Assembly (NCBI GenBank): GCA_018432315.1
Contig: JAHDLB010000045.1
Coordinates: forward strand, 1-64,000
Direction of reading: 5' to 3'
Length of the DNA stretch: 64,000 nucleotides
DNA from: Anaerolineae bacterium
Lineage (GTDB): Bacteria; Chloroflexota; Anaerolineae; Aggregatilineales; Aggregatilineaceae
The notes below the pieces were generated by a model. The model was not told the DNA's origin. It saw only the letters and a program-made list of their open reading frames with translations, and did not search any database. Shown here in pieces: positions 33,956-42,318 of this stretch. Each line of letters begins with the position of its first letter. The stretch's first letter is position 1. A program made the position numbers and the translations under genes.

Positions 33956-34720
33956 CTAGCCACGGGGCTGCAAAAACACCGTCTGCCGCTTGCCCAGCGA
34001 GAACCTGCCCGCTCGCCGGTAGCCCTCGTGCTCGATACGGGTTCGCTTGGTGGCGGCGACGGCCACGACCGCCCCCGGCGCCAGGACCGGCAGCAGCGAG
34101 TCCAGCATTTGGCGGACGGGGTCCTGGGCCGCGTTGAGAGCCACGGTGTCGGCATGCCACCGCGAGCGCTGGCCGTACGGCAGGTCCGTGATCACGATGT
34201 CGACCGCTGTGCCGGCCAGCCCGGCCCTGACGGCATTTTGGTCGGTCGCATCCGCGCGGAACGTTCGCGTTTCGACCGGGTGGTCGCGGGTGAACGCCAC
34301 CAGCCGCCGCCTGAGGATTCGCGCGTTCTCCAGCGCCGTGGCGTGCGACGCTTTGCCGAACTGCCGGAACAGGTCGTCGAGCTCCGCGATCCGCCGATCC
34401 AGCCCATCGACGGTGAGCAGGGACAGGTTGCGGGCGCCCAGCGCCAGGATATCGGGGTCGATGTCGGACGCCGCGATGCGCGCGAGCCTGTCCCACTGGA
34501 AGTAAGCCAGGGTTGCCAGGTGATAGGCGCCGCCACAGCAGGGATCGTACAGCGTGCAGCGGCGCCCTTCCCCGTCGGCGTCCCACAGGGCCATGCAGCG
34601 TCCGAAAATCTCGTTGGCGAGCCGGACGGGGAACGCCGCGTGGCCGGGGGCGGAATAGAACACGCCACCGCTGGCGTATAGCTCGTAGTTCTCGCGATCG
34701 CGGGCGAACCTGTACGGCAT
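33956..34720 (-). CDS. SAM-dependent methyltransferase, AviRa-like 23S rRNA methylase
   Basis: A 254-aa protein from the ATG at 34720 after GAGGTGAGGG. The N-terminus (YRFARDRENYELYASGGVFY, then GHAAFPVRLANEIFGR) and the SAM site TLYDPCCGGAYHLATLAYF with IAASDIDPDILALGARNLSLL strongly recall AviRa, the avilamycin/orthosomycin-resistance enzyme that methylates a guanine of 23S rRNA. DIVITDLPYG is the catalytic-loop motif, and a terminal rRNA-methylase-like strand VAVAATKRTRIEHEGYRRAG follows. Ribosomal RNA is the likely target; a resistance role is inference, since housekeeping homologues may exist. Its start faces away from the GDPD locus. Confidence 0.78.
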   Translation of the reverse strand: MPYRFARDRENYELYASGGVFYSAPGHAAFPVRLANEIFGRCMALWDADGEGRRCTLYDPCCGGAYHLATLAYFQWDRLARIAASDIDPDILALGARNLSLLTVDGLDRRIAELDDLFRQFGKASHATALENARILRRRLVAFTRDHPVETRTFRADATDQNAVRAGLAGTAVDIVITDLPYGQRSRWHADTVALNAAQDPVRQMLDSLLPVLAPGAVVAVAATKRTRIEHEGYRRAGRFSLGKRQTVFLQPRG

Positions 34721-34817
34721 GATTTCCCTCACCTCGTGCAGATCGATTGTCCTCGAATGGGGGGCATCCTGCCAATACCCAACCGCCGCCCCGGTCGCCG
34801 GGAAGCGCGCGCGTGTA

Positions 34818-34846
34818 TTGATTCCGGTTCCGTTCGTCAGTACAAT
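34818..34846 (+). promoter_or_regulatory. Promoter of the GDPD gene (module A)
   Basis: TTGATT (34818-34823), 17-nt spacer, TACAAT (34841-34846). The promoter before ugpB (36366-36394) differs in a single -35 base and has the same spacing, and both are followed at 17-18 nt by the same leader block. Confidence 0.72.
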
Positions 34847-34863
34847 AATTTCATACCGCACAT

Positions 34864-34958
34864 GATGCGCCGGTCTTCGTCGGGGATGGCCGGGCATCGC
34901 CTTTCAGCGAATCGGCGTGCCGCACGGCTGCCGCCTATCGAATCGAAAGGAGGATCGC
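34864..34958 (+). ncRNA. 5' leader RNA element A (paired with element B before ugpB)
   Basis: The block begins GATGCGCCGG, continues with TTCGTCGGGGATGGCCGGGC, and ends with GAAAGGAGGATCGC (34945-34958). The first part can fold: GATGC and CCGG pair with CCGG and GCATC around a 16-nt loop. The middle part can form a second stem with GGCG/CGCC. The corresponding element at 36413-36501 keeps the first and last parts nearly unchanged but has a different middle sequence that again forms a stem. The terminal GGAGG lies 63 nt before the real start at 35022 and has no start codon after it. Function unknown; a regulatory or mRNA-stabilising leader is inferred. Confidence 0.6.
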
Positions 34959-35021
34959 GTCTTCAGAAATACCGCCGTTTACTCCCCAGCCCGCCAAAGA
35001 AATTTATGAAAGGACTGTCAC

Positions 35022-36311
35022 ATGTATCGCAACTCCAAACGTGTTTCACTCGGTTTCGTGACTCTGGCCCTCGTGGTCGCGCTGGCGCTCGCCGGGGCGC
35101 TCGCGGTCGACCGCTCGGCGAGCGCGCAGGGCCCGGAAGACGATACCCGCGTGCAGCTTGGCCCGCGCCCCTTCTTCCTGGTCGACAACATGGACGAAGG
35201 CGAGCTCAAGACCGCGCTCCAGCAGTGTGTCGATGGGCCGTTCTACAAGACCGATTTTTCGATCGGCCATCGCGGCGCCGCCTTGCAGTTCCCCGAGCAT
35301 ACACGGGAGTCCTACGTGGCAGCGGCGCGTATGGGCGCTGGCATCGTGGAGTGTGACGTCACCTTCACCAGCGACCGCGAGTTGGTGTGCCGCCATTCGC
35401 AGTGTGACCTGCACACCACGACCAACATCCTCGCCATCCCGGAGCTGGCGGCCAAGTGCACGCAGCCGTTCACGCCCGCGGTGATCGATCCGGAAACGGG
35501 CGAGGTCGTCGAGCGGGCGTCGGCGATGTGCTGCACCAGCGACATCACGCTCGAAGAATTCAGGATGCTCACCGGCAAGATGGACGCATCCAACCCCGCC
35601 GCCACGACCGTCGAGGAGTACCTGGGCGGCACCGCGAACTGGCGCACCGATCTGTACGCGACCCAGGGCGGCACGGTGATGACTCACGCCGAGAGCATCG
35701 CGCTCTTCCAGGAACTGGGCGTGAAGATGACGCCGGAACTCAAGGCGCCCAGCGTCGAGATGCCGTTCGACGGCGACTACACGCAGGAAGCCTACGCCCA
35801 ACAGATGATCGACGAATACAAGGCGGCGGGCGTCCCGCCTGAGGACGTGTTCGCGCAGTCGTTCAACCTGGACGACGTGCTATACTGGATCGAGAACGAG
35901 CCGGAGTTCGGCGCGCAGGGCGTCTTCCTCGATGGCCGCTCGCTCGATCCGAGCGATCCCGCCACCTGGGACCCGGACATGGGGGCGCTGGCCGATATGG
36001 GCGTGCGGATCGTCGCGCCACCGATGCAGATGCTGGTGACCCTGGACGAGAACGACCAGATCGTGCCTTCGGCCTACGCGCTGGCGGCGAAAGAGGCCGG
36101 GCTCGACATCATCACCTGGACGCTGGAGCGCTCTGGCCCCTTGCAGACCGGGGGCGGGAGCTACTACGGCAACGTCACCGACGTGATCAACAACGACGGA
36201 GACATGCTGACGGTGCTCGACGTGCTGGCCCAGGACGTGGGCATCCTCGGCATCTTCTCGGACTGGCCGGCCACTGTCACGTTTTACGCGAACTGCATGG
36301 GCCTCGAATAG
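35022..36311 (+). CDS. Exported glycerophosphodiester phosphodiesterase family protein
   Basis: The 429-aa protein starts at the ATG at 35022 after GAAAGGA. The signal peptide ([20 protein letters not shown]) ends near ASAQG. The catalytic core of GDPD is visible: [19 protein letters not shown] (HRG...PE), [20 protein letters not shown] (E-x-D), then [12 protein letters not shown], where the usual HD is HS. Late strands [10 protein letters not shown] and [16 protein letters not shown] close the TIM barrel. It would release glycerol-3-phosphate from glycerophosphodiesters outside the membrane for import by the downstream Ugp system. Larger than cytoplasmic UgpQ (247 aa), it is related to the exported GlpQ-type group. 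Confidence 0.88.
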   Translation: MYRNSKRVSLGFVTLALVVALALAGALAVDRSASAQGPEDDTRVQLGPRPFFLVDNMDEGELKTALQQCVDGPFYKTDFSIGHRGAALQFPEHTRESYVAAARMGAGIVECDVTFTSDRELVCRHSQCDLHTTTNILAIPELAAKCTQPFTPAVIDPETGEVVERASAMCCTSDITLEEFRMLTGKMDASNPAATTVEEYLGGTANWRTDLYATQGGTVMTHAESIALFQELGVKMTPELKAPSVEMPFDGDYTQEAYAQQMIDEYKAAGVPPEDVFAQSFNLDDVLYWIENEPEFGAQGVFLDGRSLDPSDPATWDPDMGALADMGVRIVAPPMQMLVTLDENDQIVPSAYALAAKEAGLDIITWTLERSGPLQTGGGSYYGNVTDVINNDGDMLTVLDVLAQDVGILGIFSDWPATVTFYANCMGLE

Positions 36312-36324
36312 CCCAGCCATCCGC

Positions 36325-36351
36325 CAGGCGGGGCGCCGGACGCCCCGCCTG
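36325..36351 (+). terminator. 11-bp hairpin after the GDPD gene
   Basis: CAGGCGGGGCG (36325-36335) pairs perfectly with CGCCCCGCCTG (36341-36351) around a 5-nt loop, 13 nt after the stop. There is no T-run, so it may terminate weakly or protect the mRNA 3' end. The next promoter begins at 36366. Confidence 0.5.
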
Positions 36352-36365
36352 CAAACGAGGTAGAT

Positions 36366-36394
36366 TTGATCCCGATTCAGTTAGCGATTACAAT
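36366..36394 (+). promoter_or_regulatory. Promoter of ugpB (module B)
   Basis: TTGATC (36366-36371), 17-nt spacer, TACAAT (36389-36394). Near copy of the promoter at 34818-34846, indicating co-regulation of the GDPD and ugp genes. Confidence 0.72.
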
Positions 36395-36412
36395 GTCTAT
36401 ACAACCAGCTAA

Positions 36413-36501
36413 GATGCGCCGGTTTTCGTCGGGGATGACCGGGCACCATACAGTTTGACAATGGGTTCGCGGTTGGGAGTAGAATCCGAAAGGAGGATCG
36501 C
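36413..36501 (+). ncRNA. 5' leader RNA element B upstream of ugpB
   Basis: The element starts GATGCGCCGG at 36413, continues TTTTCGTCGGGGATGACCGG and ends GAAAGGAGGATCGC at 36488-36501. Compared with element A, the first 30 bases differ at very few positions and the last 14 are identical. The middle differs but forms a stem GGGTTC/GAATCC. The GGAGG motif is 66 nt before the ugpB ATG, which has its own AAAAGGAG. A 14-codon reading frame can be drawn from the first ATG but ends at once and is not shared with element A. Confidence 0.6.
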
Positions 36502-36567
36502 TTCCCTAGACCAGTTTTGCCATCCATTCCTCTTTTCGCAAGATGACTTTTACAAAAGGAGCACAGC

Positions 36568-37887
36568 ATGTCGAATAAATCTCGTCGCATTTTGTTTACT
36601 CTGCTGAGCCTGACCCTGTTGATCGCTATGGCACTCCCCGGCCTGGCGACCGCGCAGGACCCGACCCAGATCACGTTCTGGCACGCGATGAGCGGCAGCC
36701 GGGGCGAGGTCGTCCAGGCGATCGTGGACTCCTTCAACGAGGCCAATCCCGACGTGAACCTGGTGGCCGAGTTCACCGGCAGCTACGCCGAAACCCTCAC
36801 CAAGGCCCTGACCGCCTACAGCGCGGGCGAAGCGCCCAACATCGTGCAGGTCTACGAAGTGGGCACCCGCACCATGCTCGACTCCGGCGCGATCGTGCCG
36901 GTGATGGAAGTGAGCGGCGGGGAGCTGGATCAGAGCCAGTTCGTCGAGCCGATCCTCAACTACTACGCCATCGATGATGAGCTGCGCTGCATGCCGTTCA
37001 ACAGCTCGACCGCGATGCTGTACTACAACAAGGACATGTTCGAGGCGGCGGGCCTGGATCCCGAAGTGCCCCCGGCCACCTTCTCCGAGCTGTACGAGAT
37101 GGGCCAGCAGATCATCGAGTCCGGTGTGGCCCCGAACGTGATCTCGTTCGGCTGGCCGGCCTGGATCCTCGAGCAGATGTACGCCATGCACGACCAGTTG
37201 CTGGCGAACGAGGACAATGGCCGCAGCGGCCTGGCGACCGAAACTTACTGGAACAGCGAGTTCGGCGTGCAAGTTCTGACCGAGTGGCAGAAGTGGGCGC
37301 AGGACGGCATCCTGTTCTACGGTGGGCGCGAATACTCGGCTAACGACCCGTTCATCGCGGGCGAGTTCGCCATGCTGGTCCAGAGCACGTCCAGCCTGGG
37401 CGGCATCCAGCGCGCGGTCGAGTTCGACCTGGGCACCGCTTTCCTGCCCACGCTCGATGGCTACGAGCGCAATGGCAACAACGTGGTTGGCGGCGGCTGC
37501 CTGTGGACCATGGCCGGCAAGCAGGACGCCGAATACGACGCCGTGTGGCGCTTCTTCCAGCACCTGTCCTCGGTCGAGCAGGACATCTTCTGGCACAAGG
37601 GCACCGGCTACTTCCCGGCCAGCAATGCCGCAGTAGAAGCGCTGGAGGCTGAGGGCTGGTTCGAGGAAAACCCGAACTTCCGCACCGCCTTCGACCAGAT
37701 TCTGGCCGGTAACGACACCATCGCGGCGCGCGGTGTGCTGTTGGGTGACTTCGTGATCATCCGGGATGTCGTTGGCGCGGCGATCGAGGATGCCGTCGTC
37801 AACGGGGTAGACCCGCAACAGGCGCTCGACGTCGCCACCGAGGAGTCTAACCAGATCCTGGAAGACTATGCGAGCTTGATCGAGTAA
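36568..37887 (+). CDS. ugpB: Glycerol-3-phosphate ABC transporter substrate-binding protein
   Basis: A 439-aa exported protein; the signal peptide (MSNKSRRILFTLLSLTLLIA) ends near LATAQD. It resembles E. coli UgpB throughout: ITFWHAMSGSRGEVVQAIVD, NEANPDVNLVAEFTGSYAET, APNIVQVYEVGTRTMLDSGA, FNSSTAMLYYNKDMFEAAGL, VGGGCLWTMAGKQD and FWHKGTGYFPAS. It binds sn-glycerol-3-phosphate or glycerophosphodiesters and delivers them to UgpAE. The start is fixed by AAAAGGAG. An inverted repeat follows before ugpA, which would allow higher expression of the binding protein than of the permeases. Confidence 0.93.
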   Translation: MSNKSRRILFTLLSLTLLIAMALPGLATAQDPTQITFWHAMSGSRGEVVQAIVDSFNEANPDVNLVAEFTGSYAETLTKALTAYSAGEAPNIVQVYEVGTRTMLDSGAIVPVMEVSGGELDQSQFVEPILNYYAIDDELRCMPFNSSTAMLYYNKDMFEAAGLDPEVPPATFSELYEMGQQIIESGVAPNVISFGWPAWILEQMYAMHDQLLANEDNGRSGLATETYWNSEFGVQVLTEWQKWAQDGILFYGGREYSANDPFIAGEFAMLVQSTSSLGGIQRAVEFDLGTAFLPTLDGYERNGNNVVGGGCLWTMAGKQDAEYDAVWRFFQHLSSVEQDIFWHKGTGYFPASNAAVEALEAEGWFEENPNFRTAFDQILAGNDTIAARGVLLGDFVIIRDVVGAAIEDAVVNGVDPQQALDVATEESNQILEDYASLIE

Positions 37888-37903
37888 TCACCGCTCATTT
37901 TGC

Positions 37904-37929
37904 GGGGCTGCGGAACGTTTCGCAGCCCC
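37904..37929 (+). terminator. Intercistronic hairpin between ugpB and ugpA
   Basis: GGGGCTGCG (37904-37912) and CGCAGCCCC (37921-37929) make a 9-bp stem with 8-nt loop, then CGTTTCAT. Position and weak T-run fit partial termination or 3'-end protection of the ugpB message, as between malE and malF. Confidence 0.65.
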
Positions 37930-37957
37930 CGTTTCATGACTCATTGAGGAACGTCCA

Positions 37958-38839
37958 TTGAACACCGTTTTTCCAAATCGAATATTGCCTTACCTGCTAC
38001 TGGCTCCCAGCATCATTCTCGTGCTGGTCTTTTTCATTTATCCAGCAGCTCAAAGCGTGGAGCTGAGCCTGTACCGGGTGAACCGCGTGCGCGATGTCCA
38101 GGTGTACGTCGGGCTGGAGAATTTCGAGCGCCTCTTCCATTCCGACAGCTACATCAACTCGCTGACGGTGAGCGCTAAATTCACAGTCGCGGTGGTTGTC
38201 GCCGCGCTGACGATCAGCCTGGCGCTGGCCGTGGGCGCCAGCCTGCCGATCCGGGGGTTCGGCGTCTACCGCACCCTCCTGATCTGGACCTACGCGCTTT
38301 CACCGGCCATCGCCGGCGTGATCTGGGCGCTGCTCACCGACCCGGCCATCGGCGTGCTGACCGACCTGTTGAAAGCGATCGGCGTGAATTTCAACTGGCG
38401 CCAAAGCCCGAACGACGCCCTGATCTTTCTGGTCATGGCGGCCACGTGGAAAATTCTGGGCTACGACATCCTGTTCTTCCTGGCCGGGCTGAAGAACATC
38501 CCGCACGACGTGCTCGAGGCGGCGGCGCTGGACGGGGCCAATTCGTGGACGCGCTTCTGGCGCATGGTGCTGCCCCTGCTGCGGCCCACGCTCCTGTTCC
38601 TGCTGATCATGAACACGCTCTACGCCAGCTTCGAGACGTTCGGCCTGATCGACATTACCACCCAGGGAGGGCCGGGTCGCGCGACGAACCTGCTGATTTA
38701 TGAGCTGTACCAGGACGGCTTCAAGAGTTCCAGCCGCATCGGGCTGGCCTCGGCCCAGTCGCTGGTGCTGCTCGCCATTGTCGCGACTCTCACCTTCATC
38801 CAGTACCGGTTCATCAGCCGCAGGACGTTTTACCAATGA
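37958..38839 (+). CDS. ugpA: Glycerol-3-phosphate ABC transporter permease
   Basis: The 293-aa protein starts with TTG at 37958, placed 8 nt after GAGGA; no ATG is suitably placed. It has six hydrophobic segments (LPYLLLAPSIILVLVFFIYP first) and the EAA loop LEAAALDGANSWTRFWRMVL. Phrases RVNRVRDVQVYVGLENF and FGLIDITTQGGPGRATNLL match UgpA/MalF-type CUT1 permeases. Its stop overlaps the ugpE ATG by four bases, so the two permeases are translationally coupled and form the heterodimeric channel. Confidence 0.92.
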   Translation: MNTVFPNRILPYLLLAPSIILVLVFFIYPAAQSVELSLYRVNRVRDVQVYVGLENFERLFHSDSYINSLTVSAKFTVAVVVAALTISLALAVGASLPIRGFGVYRTLLIWTYALSPAIAGVIWALLTDPAIGVLTDLLKAIGVNFNWRQSPNDALIFLVMAATWKILGYDILFFLAGLKNIPHDVLEAAALDGANSWTRFWRMVLPLLRPTLLFLLIMNTLYASFETFGLIDITTQGGPGRATNLLIYELYQDGFKSSSRIGLASAQSLVLLAIVATLTFIQYRFISRRTFYQ

Positions 38840-39699
38840 GCGCCATATCCGCATCCACGACCGAGACCGCTATCATTTACGAGGGGCGCTGGCGGCGCCG
38901 GTTCTACCCGATCATCATGCATGGCGTGATGCTCACCGCCGTGTTCCTGGTGACCTTCCCGTTGATCTACACGCTGATCCTCAGCACGCAGGGCACCGGG
39001 CTGGGCAGCCTGCGGCCCGGCACGGCGATCGTCGAGAATTACAGCGACGCCTGGAGCCGCGCCCAGATGGACATGCTGATCCGCAACACGCTGATCGTCG
39101 CGCTGGCTGTTGCCCTTGGCAAGATCGTGCTGAGCATCATGGGCGCCTATGCCCTGATTTATTTCCGGGTGCGCGGGGGGATGATCCTGCTGGCGGTGGT
39201 CATGCTCACCCACCTGCTGCCGCTGCCGGTGCGCATCGTCCCGACTTATGACCTGCTCACGGACCTGGGCTGGGTCGATACCTTCAAGGGGCTGACGATC
39301 CCCTTCTTCGCCAGCGCGACCGGCCTGCTGTTGTTCCAGCAGTTTTTCCGCACCGTGCCGACCGACCTGGCCGACGCCGCGCGGGTGGACGGCGCGGGAC
39401 CGTTCCGGTTCCTGGTCAGCATCCTGATCCCCGTGTCGCGGACCAACATCGGCGCGCTGTTCCTGATCGAGTTCATCTACATGTGGAACCAGTACCTGTG
39501 GCCGCTGATCGTGGCGAACTCGGCCCGGACGCGCCAGGTCCAGATCGGCATCAAGCAGCTTGTGGCAACCGACGCCGTGATCGAGTGGGGCATTCTGACG
39601 GCGGGCGCCATCACCGTGATCATCCCGCCGCTGATCGTGCTGCTGGTGCTCCAGCGGAGCCTGATGTCCGGGCTGTCGGCCTCCACCGAAGATTTCTAG
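38836..39699 (+). CDS. ugpE: Glycerol-3-phosphate ABC transporter permease
   Basis: The 287-aa membrane protein of MalG type has the EAA loop ADAARVDGAGPFRFLVSILI and the typical TFKGLTIPFFASATGLLLFQ segment; IEFIYMWNQYLWPLI is close to UgpE. It is the last gene of the locus and is followed by a strong terminator. No ugpC ATPase follows, so energy must come from a shared MalK/MsmX-like ATPase encoded elsewhere. Confidence 0.92.
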   Translation: MSAISASTTETAIIYEGRWRRRFYPIIMHGVMLTAVFLVTFPLIYTLILSTQGTGLGSLRPGTAIVENYSDAWSRAQMDMLIRNTLIVALAVALGKIVLSIMGAYALIYFRVRGGMILLAVVMLTHLLPLPVRIVPTYDLLTDLGWVDTFKGLTIPFFASATGLLLFQQFFRTVPTDLADAARVDGAGPFRFLVSILIPVSRTNIGALFLIEFIYMWNQYLWPLIVANSARTRQVQIGIKQLVATDAVIEWGILTAGAITVIIPPLIVLLVLQRSLMSGLSASTEDF

Positions 39700-39726
39700 T
39701 CCCCACCCCTTTCACACGGTTACCAA

Positions 39727-39758
39727 CCCGCCCGGCCAACGCAACCGGGCGGGTTTTT
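39727..39758 (+). terminator. Intrinsic terminator of the ugp operon
   Basis: CCCGCCCGG (39727-39735) pairs with CCGGGCGGG (39745-39753) around a 9-nt loop and is followed by TTTTT (39754-39758). This is the best classic rho-independent terminator in the window. Confidence 0.9.
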
Positions 39759-39791
39759 CGATCTCCGGCGCGCGCGGTCGGGCGGAGGAAT

Positions 39792-42179
39792 TCAGGGGAT
39801 CAGGCCCCATTCGCGCGCGCGGGCGACCGCCTGCGTGCGGCTGCTGACGCCCAGCTTGCCGTATACCTGGCTGAGGTACCATTTCACCGTCCCGGTGGAT
39901 AGGATCAGCCGCTCGGCGACGGCACGGTTGGACAGCCCTTCGGCCACCAGGGCCAGGATCTCGACCTCGCGCTCGGTCAGCTCCCCGGCGCCGTGGGGCG
40001 GCGCGTCATCGCGGGCCGGGCTGGATGGCGCGGCAAGACCGGCCAGCAGCGCCTTGAGCGTCGCGACCGGGTCGAGCGATTTTGCGCGCCGCACGACGCG
40101 GTCGTACTCGTCCGGCGGCAGTTCCGCCGCGAGATCGATGTCGTGGGGCGTTCCCTTCGGGACCTGTGTGAAATGGCACGCCACGGCGTAGAATTCGCGA
40201 GCGCGGTCGATCTGTCCCTGGGCGGCGAGGGCCTGCGCCAGCCCGTGTGCGCCATAGGCCATGAAGCGCGGCAGGCGGATGTCGAGCGCGATCCGCGACG
40301 CCTGCTCGTAAGCGGCGCTGGCCCGGTCGTAGGCACCCCGCGCGTGCTCGATGAAGCCGATCACCCGGTAGGCCATCGCCACGCCCCAGGGAATGCCGAC
40401 CTCGCGGCAGAGCGCGATGCCGTCCCGCGCGGTGCGCAGCGCGGCCTCGATGTCGCCCTCGGAGAACAGGACGAATCCCTTGCTCGACGCGACGAACGCC
40501 GCGCCCCACCGGCTGTCCAGCTCGCGGAAGATCGCCTCGCTGGCCTGGATGAGCGCCTTGCGCCGGGACAGGTCGCGGGTGAGCAGGCCCAGCCAGTTGA
40601 GCACGTAGGCTTCGCCCCAGCGGTTGCCCGCCTGCTGGAACAGCGCGAGGCTCGCCGTGAAGTGGCGGAGCGCCTCGTCGTCCTTCGCCTGGAACGAGGC
40701 CACCTCGCCCAGCCGCTCCAGCGCAAAGGCGGCATCGTCGACGGCGCCCAGCGCCTCGCTGATCGCCAGGCTTTCGTCGAGCAGGGCGCGCGCCCGGTCG
40801 TGCCACGTCAGGCTGCTGCACAACATGCCTTGCCGCGCCAGCAGCCGGGCCAGCAGGGGCGAGCGCGCGGGATCGGCGCTGGCGGTGCGCACCGCGTCGA
40901 CACCCATCGACAACACCTTCTCGCCCTCCTGGTACCAGCCGCGCGTGTCGTAGAAGAACGCCAGGCTGTCCAGGCCGCGCCGGAGATCGTCTTCCAGGAC
41001 CATCACCGTGGCCCATCCCCAGGCGACACGCACGTTCTTGATCTCCATCTCGATGGCCTGGAGCGCCTCGCGCGGGCGGCTGCCGAGCAGGTCGCCCCAC
41101 TGCTGGCCCAGGAACGTCAGGTAAAAGTGGGAGTGGCGGTCCCGCGTCTCGACGCTGTCCTCCATCGCGGCGTTCAGGTGGCGCTCGGCGTACTGCCGCA
41201 CCATCTCGTGCAGTTCGTAGCGACCGGCGGCGTCGCGCTGTACCAGCGACTTGTCAACCAGCGCCGACAACGTCGCCAGCGACGCCCCGGCGACGTGAGA
41301 GGCGGCAGCGAACGTGAAGCTGCCGCGAAACACCGCCAGCCGCTTGAACACGTCCTGCTCGGCCTCGCACAGCAGCTTCCACGAATGATCGAGCACGCCG
41401 CGTATGTCGCGGTGGCGCTCCTCGACGTTGCGCGCCCGCGTTCGCAGAAAGTCGAGGTTGCGCTCGATCTCGGTGGCGATGTCCGCGCACGACAGCACGC
41501 GCACCCAGGCCGCCGCCAGCTCGATGCCCAGCGGCATCCCATCGACCAGGGCGCAGATCCGCGCGACGCCCTCGCGTTCGTCGTCCAGCGAAAAGTCCGG
41601 GCGAATGCGCTGCGCGCTCTGGACGAACAACTGCACGGCGCTGTACGACGCGAGCGAATCGCCGTTCGCGTCGTGGAGCGCGTCCGGCGCGGGATAGGGC
41701 AGGCCGCCGACGGTCCACAGCCATTCTTCGCGCAGGTTGAGCGCCTCGCGCGAGGTCGCCAGAACCTTGACGCGGGGCGCCGCCGCCAGGATGTCGCTGA
41801 CGATGTTGGCGTCGGCCAGCAGGTGCTCGAAGTTGTCGAGGATCAGCAGCAGCCTGCGATCGCTGAGGTGCGCCAGAAGCTGTTCGACGGTGTCGCACGT
41901 CTGGTTGGCCGGAGGGCCCATCGCGTCCGCGACGGCGCACACGATCAGGTCGGGCGAGTCGAGCGTTTGGAGCGGGACGAACGCGATCCGGTCGGGATAG
42001 GCGTCCGCCAGGCGGGCGGCGGCTTCGAGCGCCAGGCGCGTCTTGCCGATGCCGCCCGGCCCGGCCAGCGTCAACAGGCGGCAGGCGGGGTTGCGCAGCC
42101 GCGCGTCAATCTCCCTCAGATCGTCCAGCCGGCCCACGAACGGCGTGGTTTGGGCCGGCAGGTAACTCGATCCGCCCAC
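39792..42179 (-). CDS. LuxR family regulator with NB-ARC-type ATPase and TPR-like region
   Basis: The 795-aa product starts at the GTG at 42179, which follows GGGAGGA; an upstream ATG at 42272 has no ribosome site. The N-terminal STAND/NB-ARC ATPase has FVGRLDDL, Walker A LAGPGGIGKTR at about 39-48 and Walker B RRLLLILDNFEHLL. A helical repeat region of about 400 residues (SLALFQQAGNRWGEAYVLNW and similar) follows. The C-terminal 65 residues are a LuxR/GerE helix-turn-helix (LTEREVEILALVAEGLSNRA, then STGTVKWYLSQVYGKLGVSS). It lacks the N-terminal BTAD/winged domain of AfsR/SARP. It is divergent from the ScyD/E-like gene and may control it. Confidence 0.9.
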   Translation of the reverse strand: MGGSSYLPAQTTPFVGRLDDLREIDARLRNPACRLLTLAGPGGIGKTRLALEAAARLADAYPDRIAFVPLQTLDSPDLIVCAVADAMGPPANQTCDTVEQLLAHLSDRRLLLILDNFEHLLADANIVSDILAAAPRVKVLATSREALNLREEWLWTVGGLPYPAPDALHDANGDSLASYSAVQLFVQSAQRIRPDFSLDDEREGVARICALVDGMPLGIELAAAWVRVLSCADIATEIERNLDFLRTRARNVEERHRDIRGVLDHSWKLLCEAEQDVFKRLAVFRGSFTFAAASHVAGASLATLSALVDKSLVQRDAAGRYELHEMVRQYAERHLNAAMEDSVETRDRHSHFYLTFLGQQWGDLLGSRPREALQAIEMEIKNVRVAWGWATVMVLEDDLRRGLDSLAFFYDTRGWYQEGEKVLSMGVDAVRTASADPARSPLLARLLARQGMLCSSLTWHDRARALLDESLAISEALGAVDDAAFALERLGEVASFQAKDDEALRHFTASLALFQQAGNRWGEAYVLNWLGLLTRDLSRRKALIQASEAIFRELDSRWGAAFVASSKGFVLFSEGDIEAALRTARDGIALCREVGIPWGVAMAYRVIGFIEHARGAYDRASAAYEQASRIALDIRLPRFMAYGAHGLAQALAAQGQIDRAREFYAVACHFTQVPKGTPHDIDLAAELPPDEYDRVVRRAKSLDPVATLKALLAGLAAPSSPARDDAPPHGAGELTEREVEILALVAEGLSNRAVAERLILSTGTVKWYLSQVYGKLGVSSRTQAVARAREWGLIP

Positions 42180-42296
42180 TGAAAAATCCTCCCTGGTGAA
42201 TGTCCGTGCATAACTATAACGCGGCCCGCGCCAAAATGGGAACAGGCGTTCGCGGCCCTCCCGGCGCGGCATGTCTCGCTGAACGAGCGCGCCAGT

Positions 42297-42318
42297 TGTC
42301 TAGACAGGTCGCTTGACA
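42297..42318 (+). promoter_or_regulatory. Palindrome and -35 element upstream of the ScyD/E-like gene
   Basis: TGTCTAGACA (42297-42306) is a perfect 10-bp palindrome, followed six bases later by a consensus -35 TTGACA (42313-42318). The region after it is A+T-rich, but the -10 (TAGTTT at 42336-42341, 17-nt spacing) is poor. A repressor or activator site for a weak promoter is plausible. Confidence 0.45.

Noticed and set aside
34736-35356. 206-codon plus-strand frame through leader element A
   Set aside because: It overlaps the GDPD gene out of frame and its first part is the promoter and leader; the matching frame in element B stops after 14 codons, so it is not a shared protein.
36460-36486. 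GGTTCG...GAATCC resembling a tRNA T-arm
   Set aside because: No acceptor stem, anticodon arm or D-arm can be drawn around it; it is the middle stem of leader element B.
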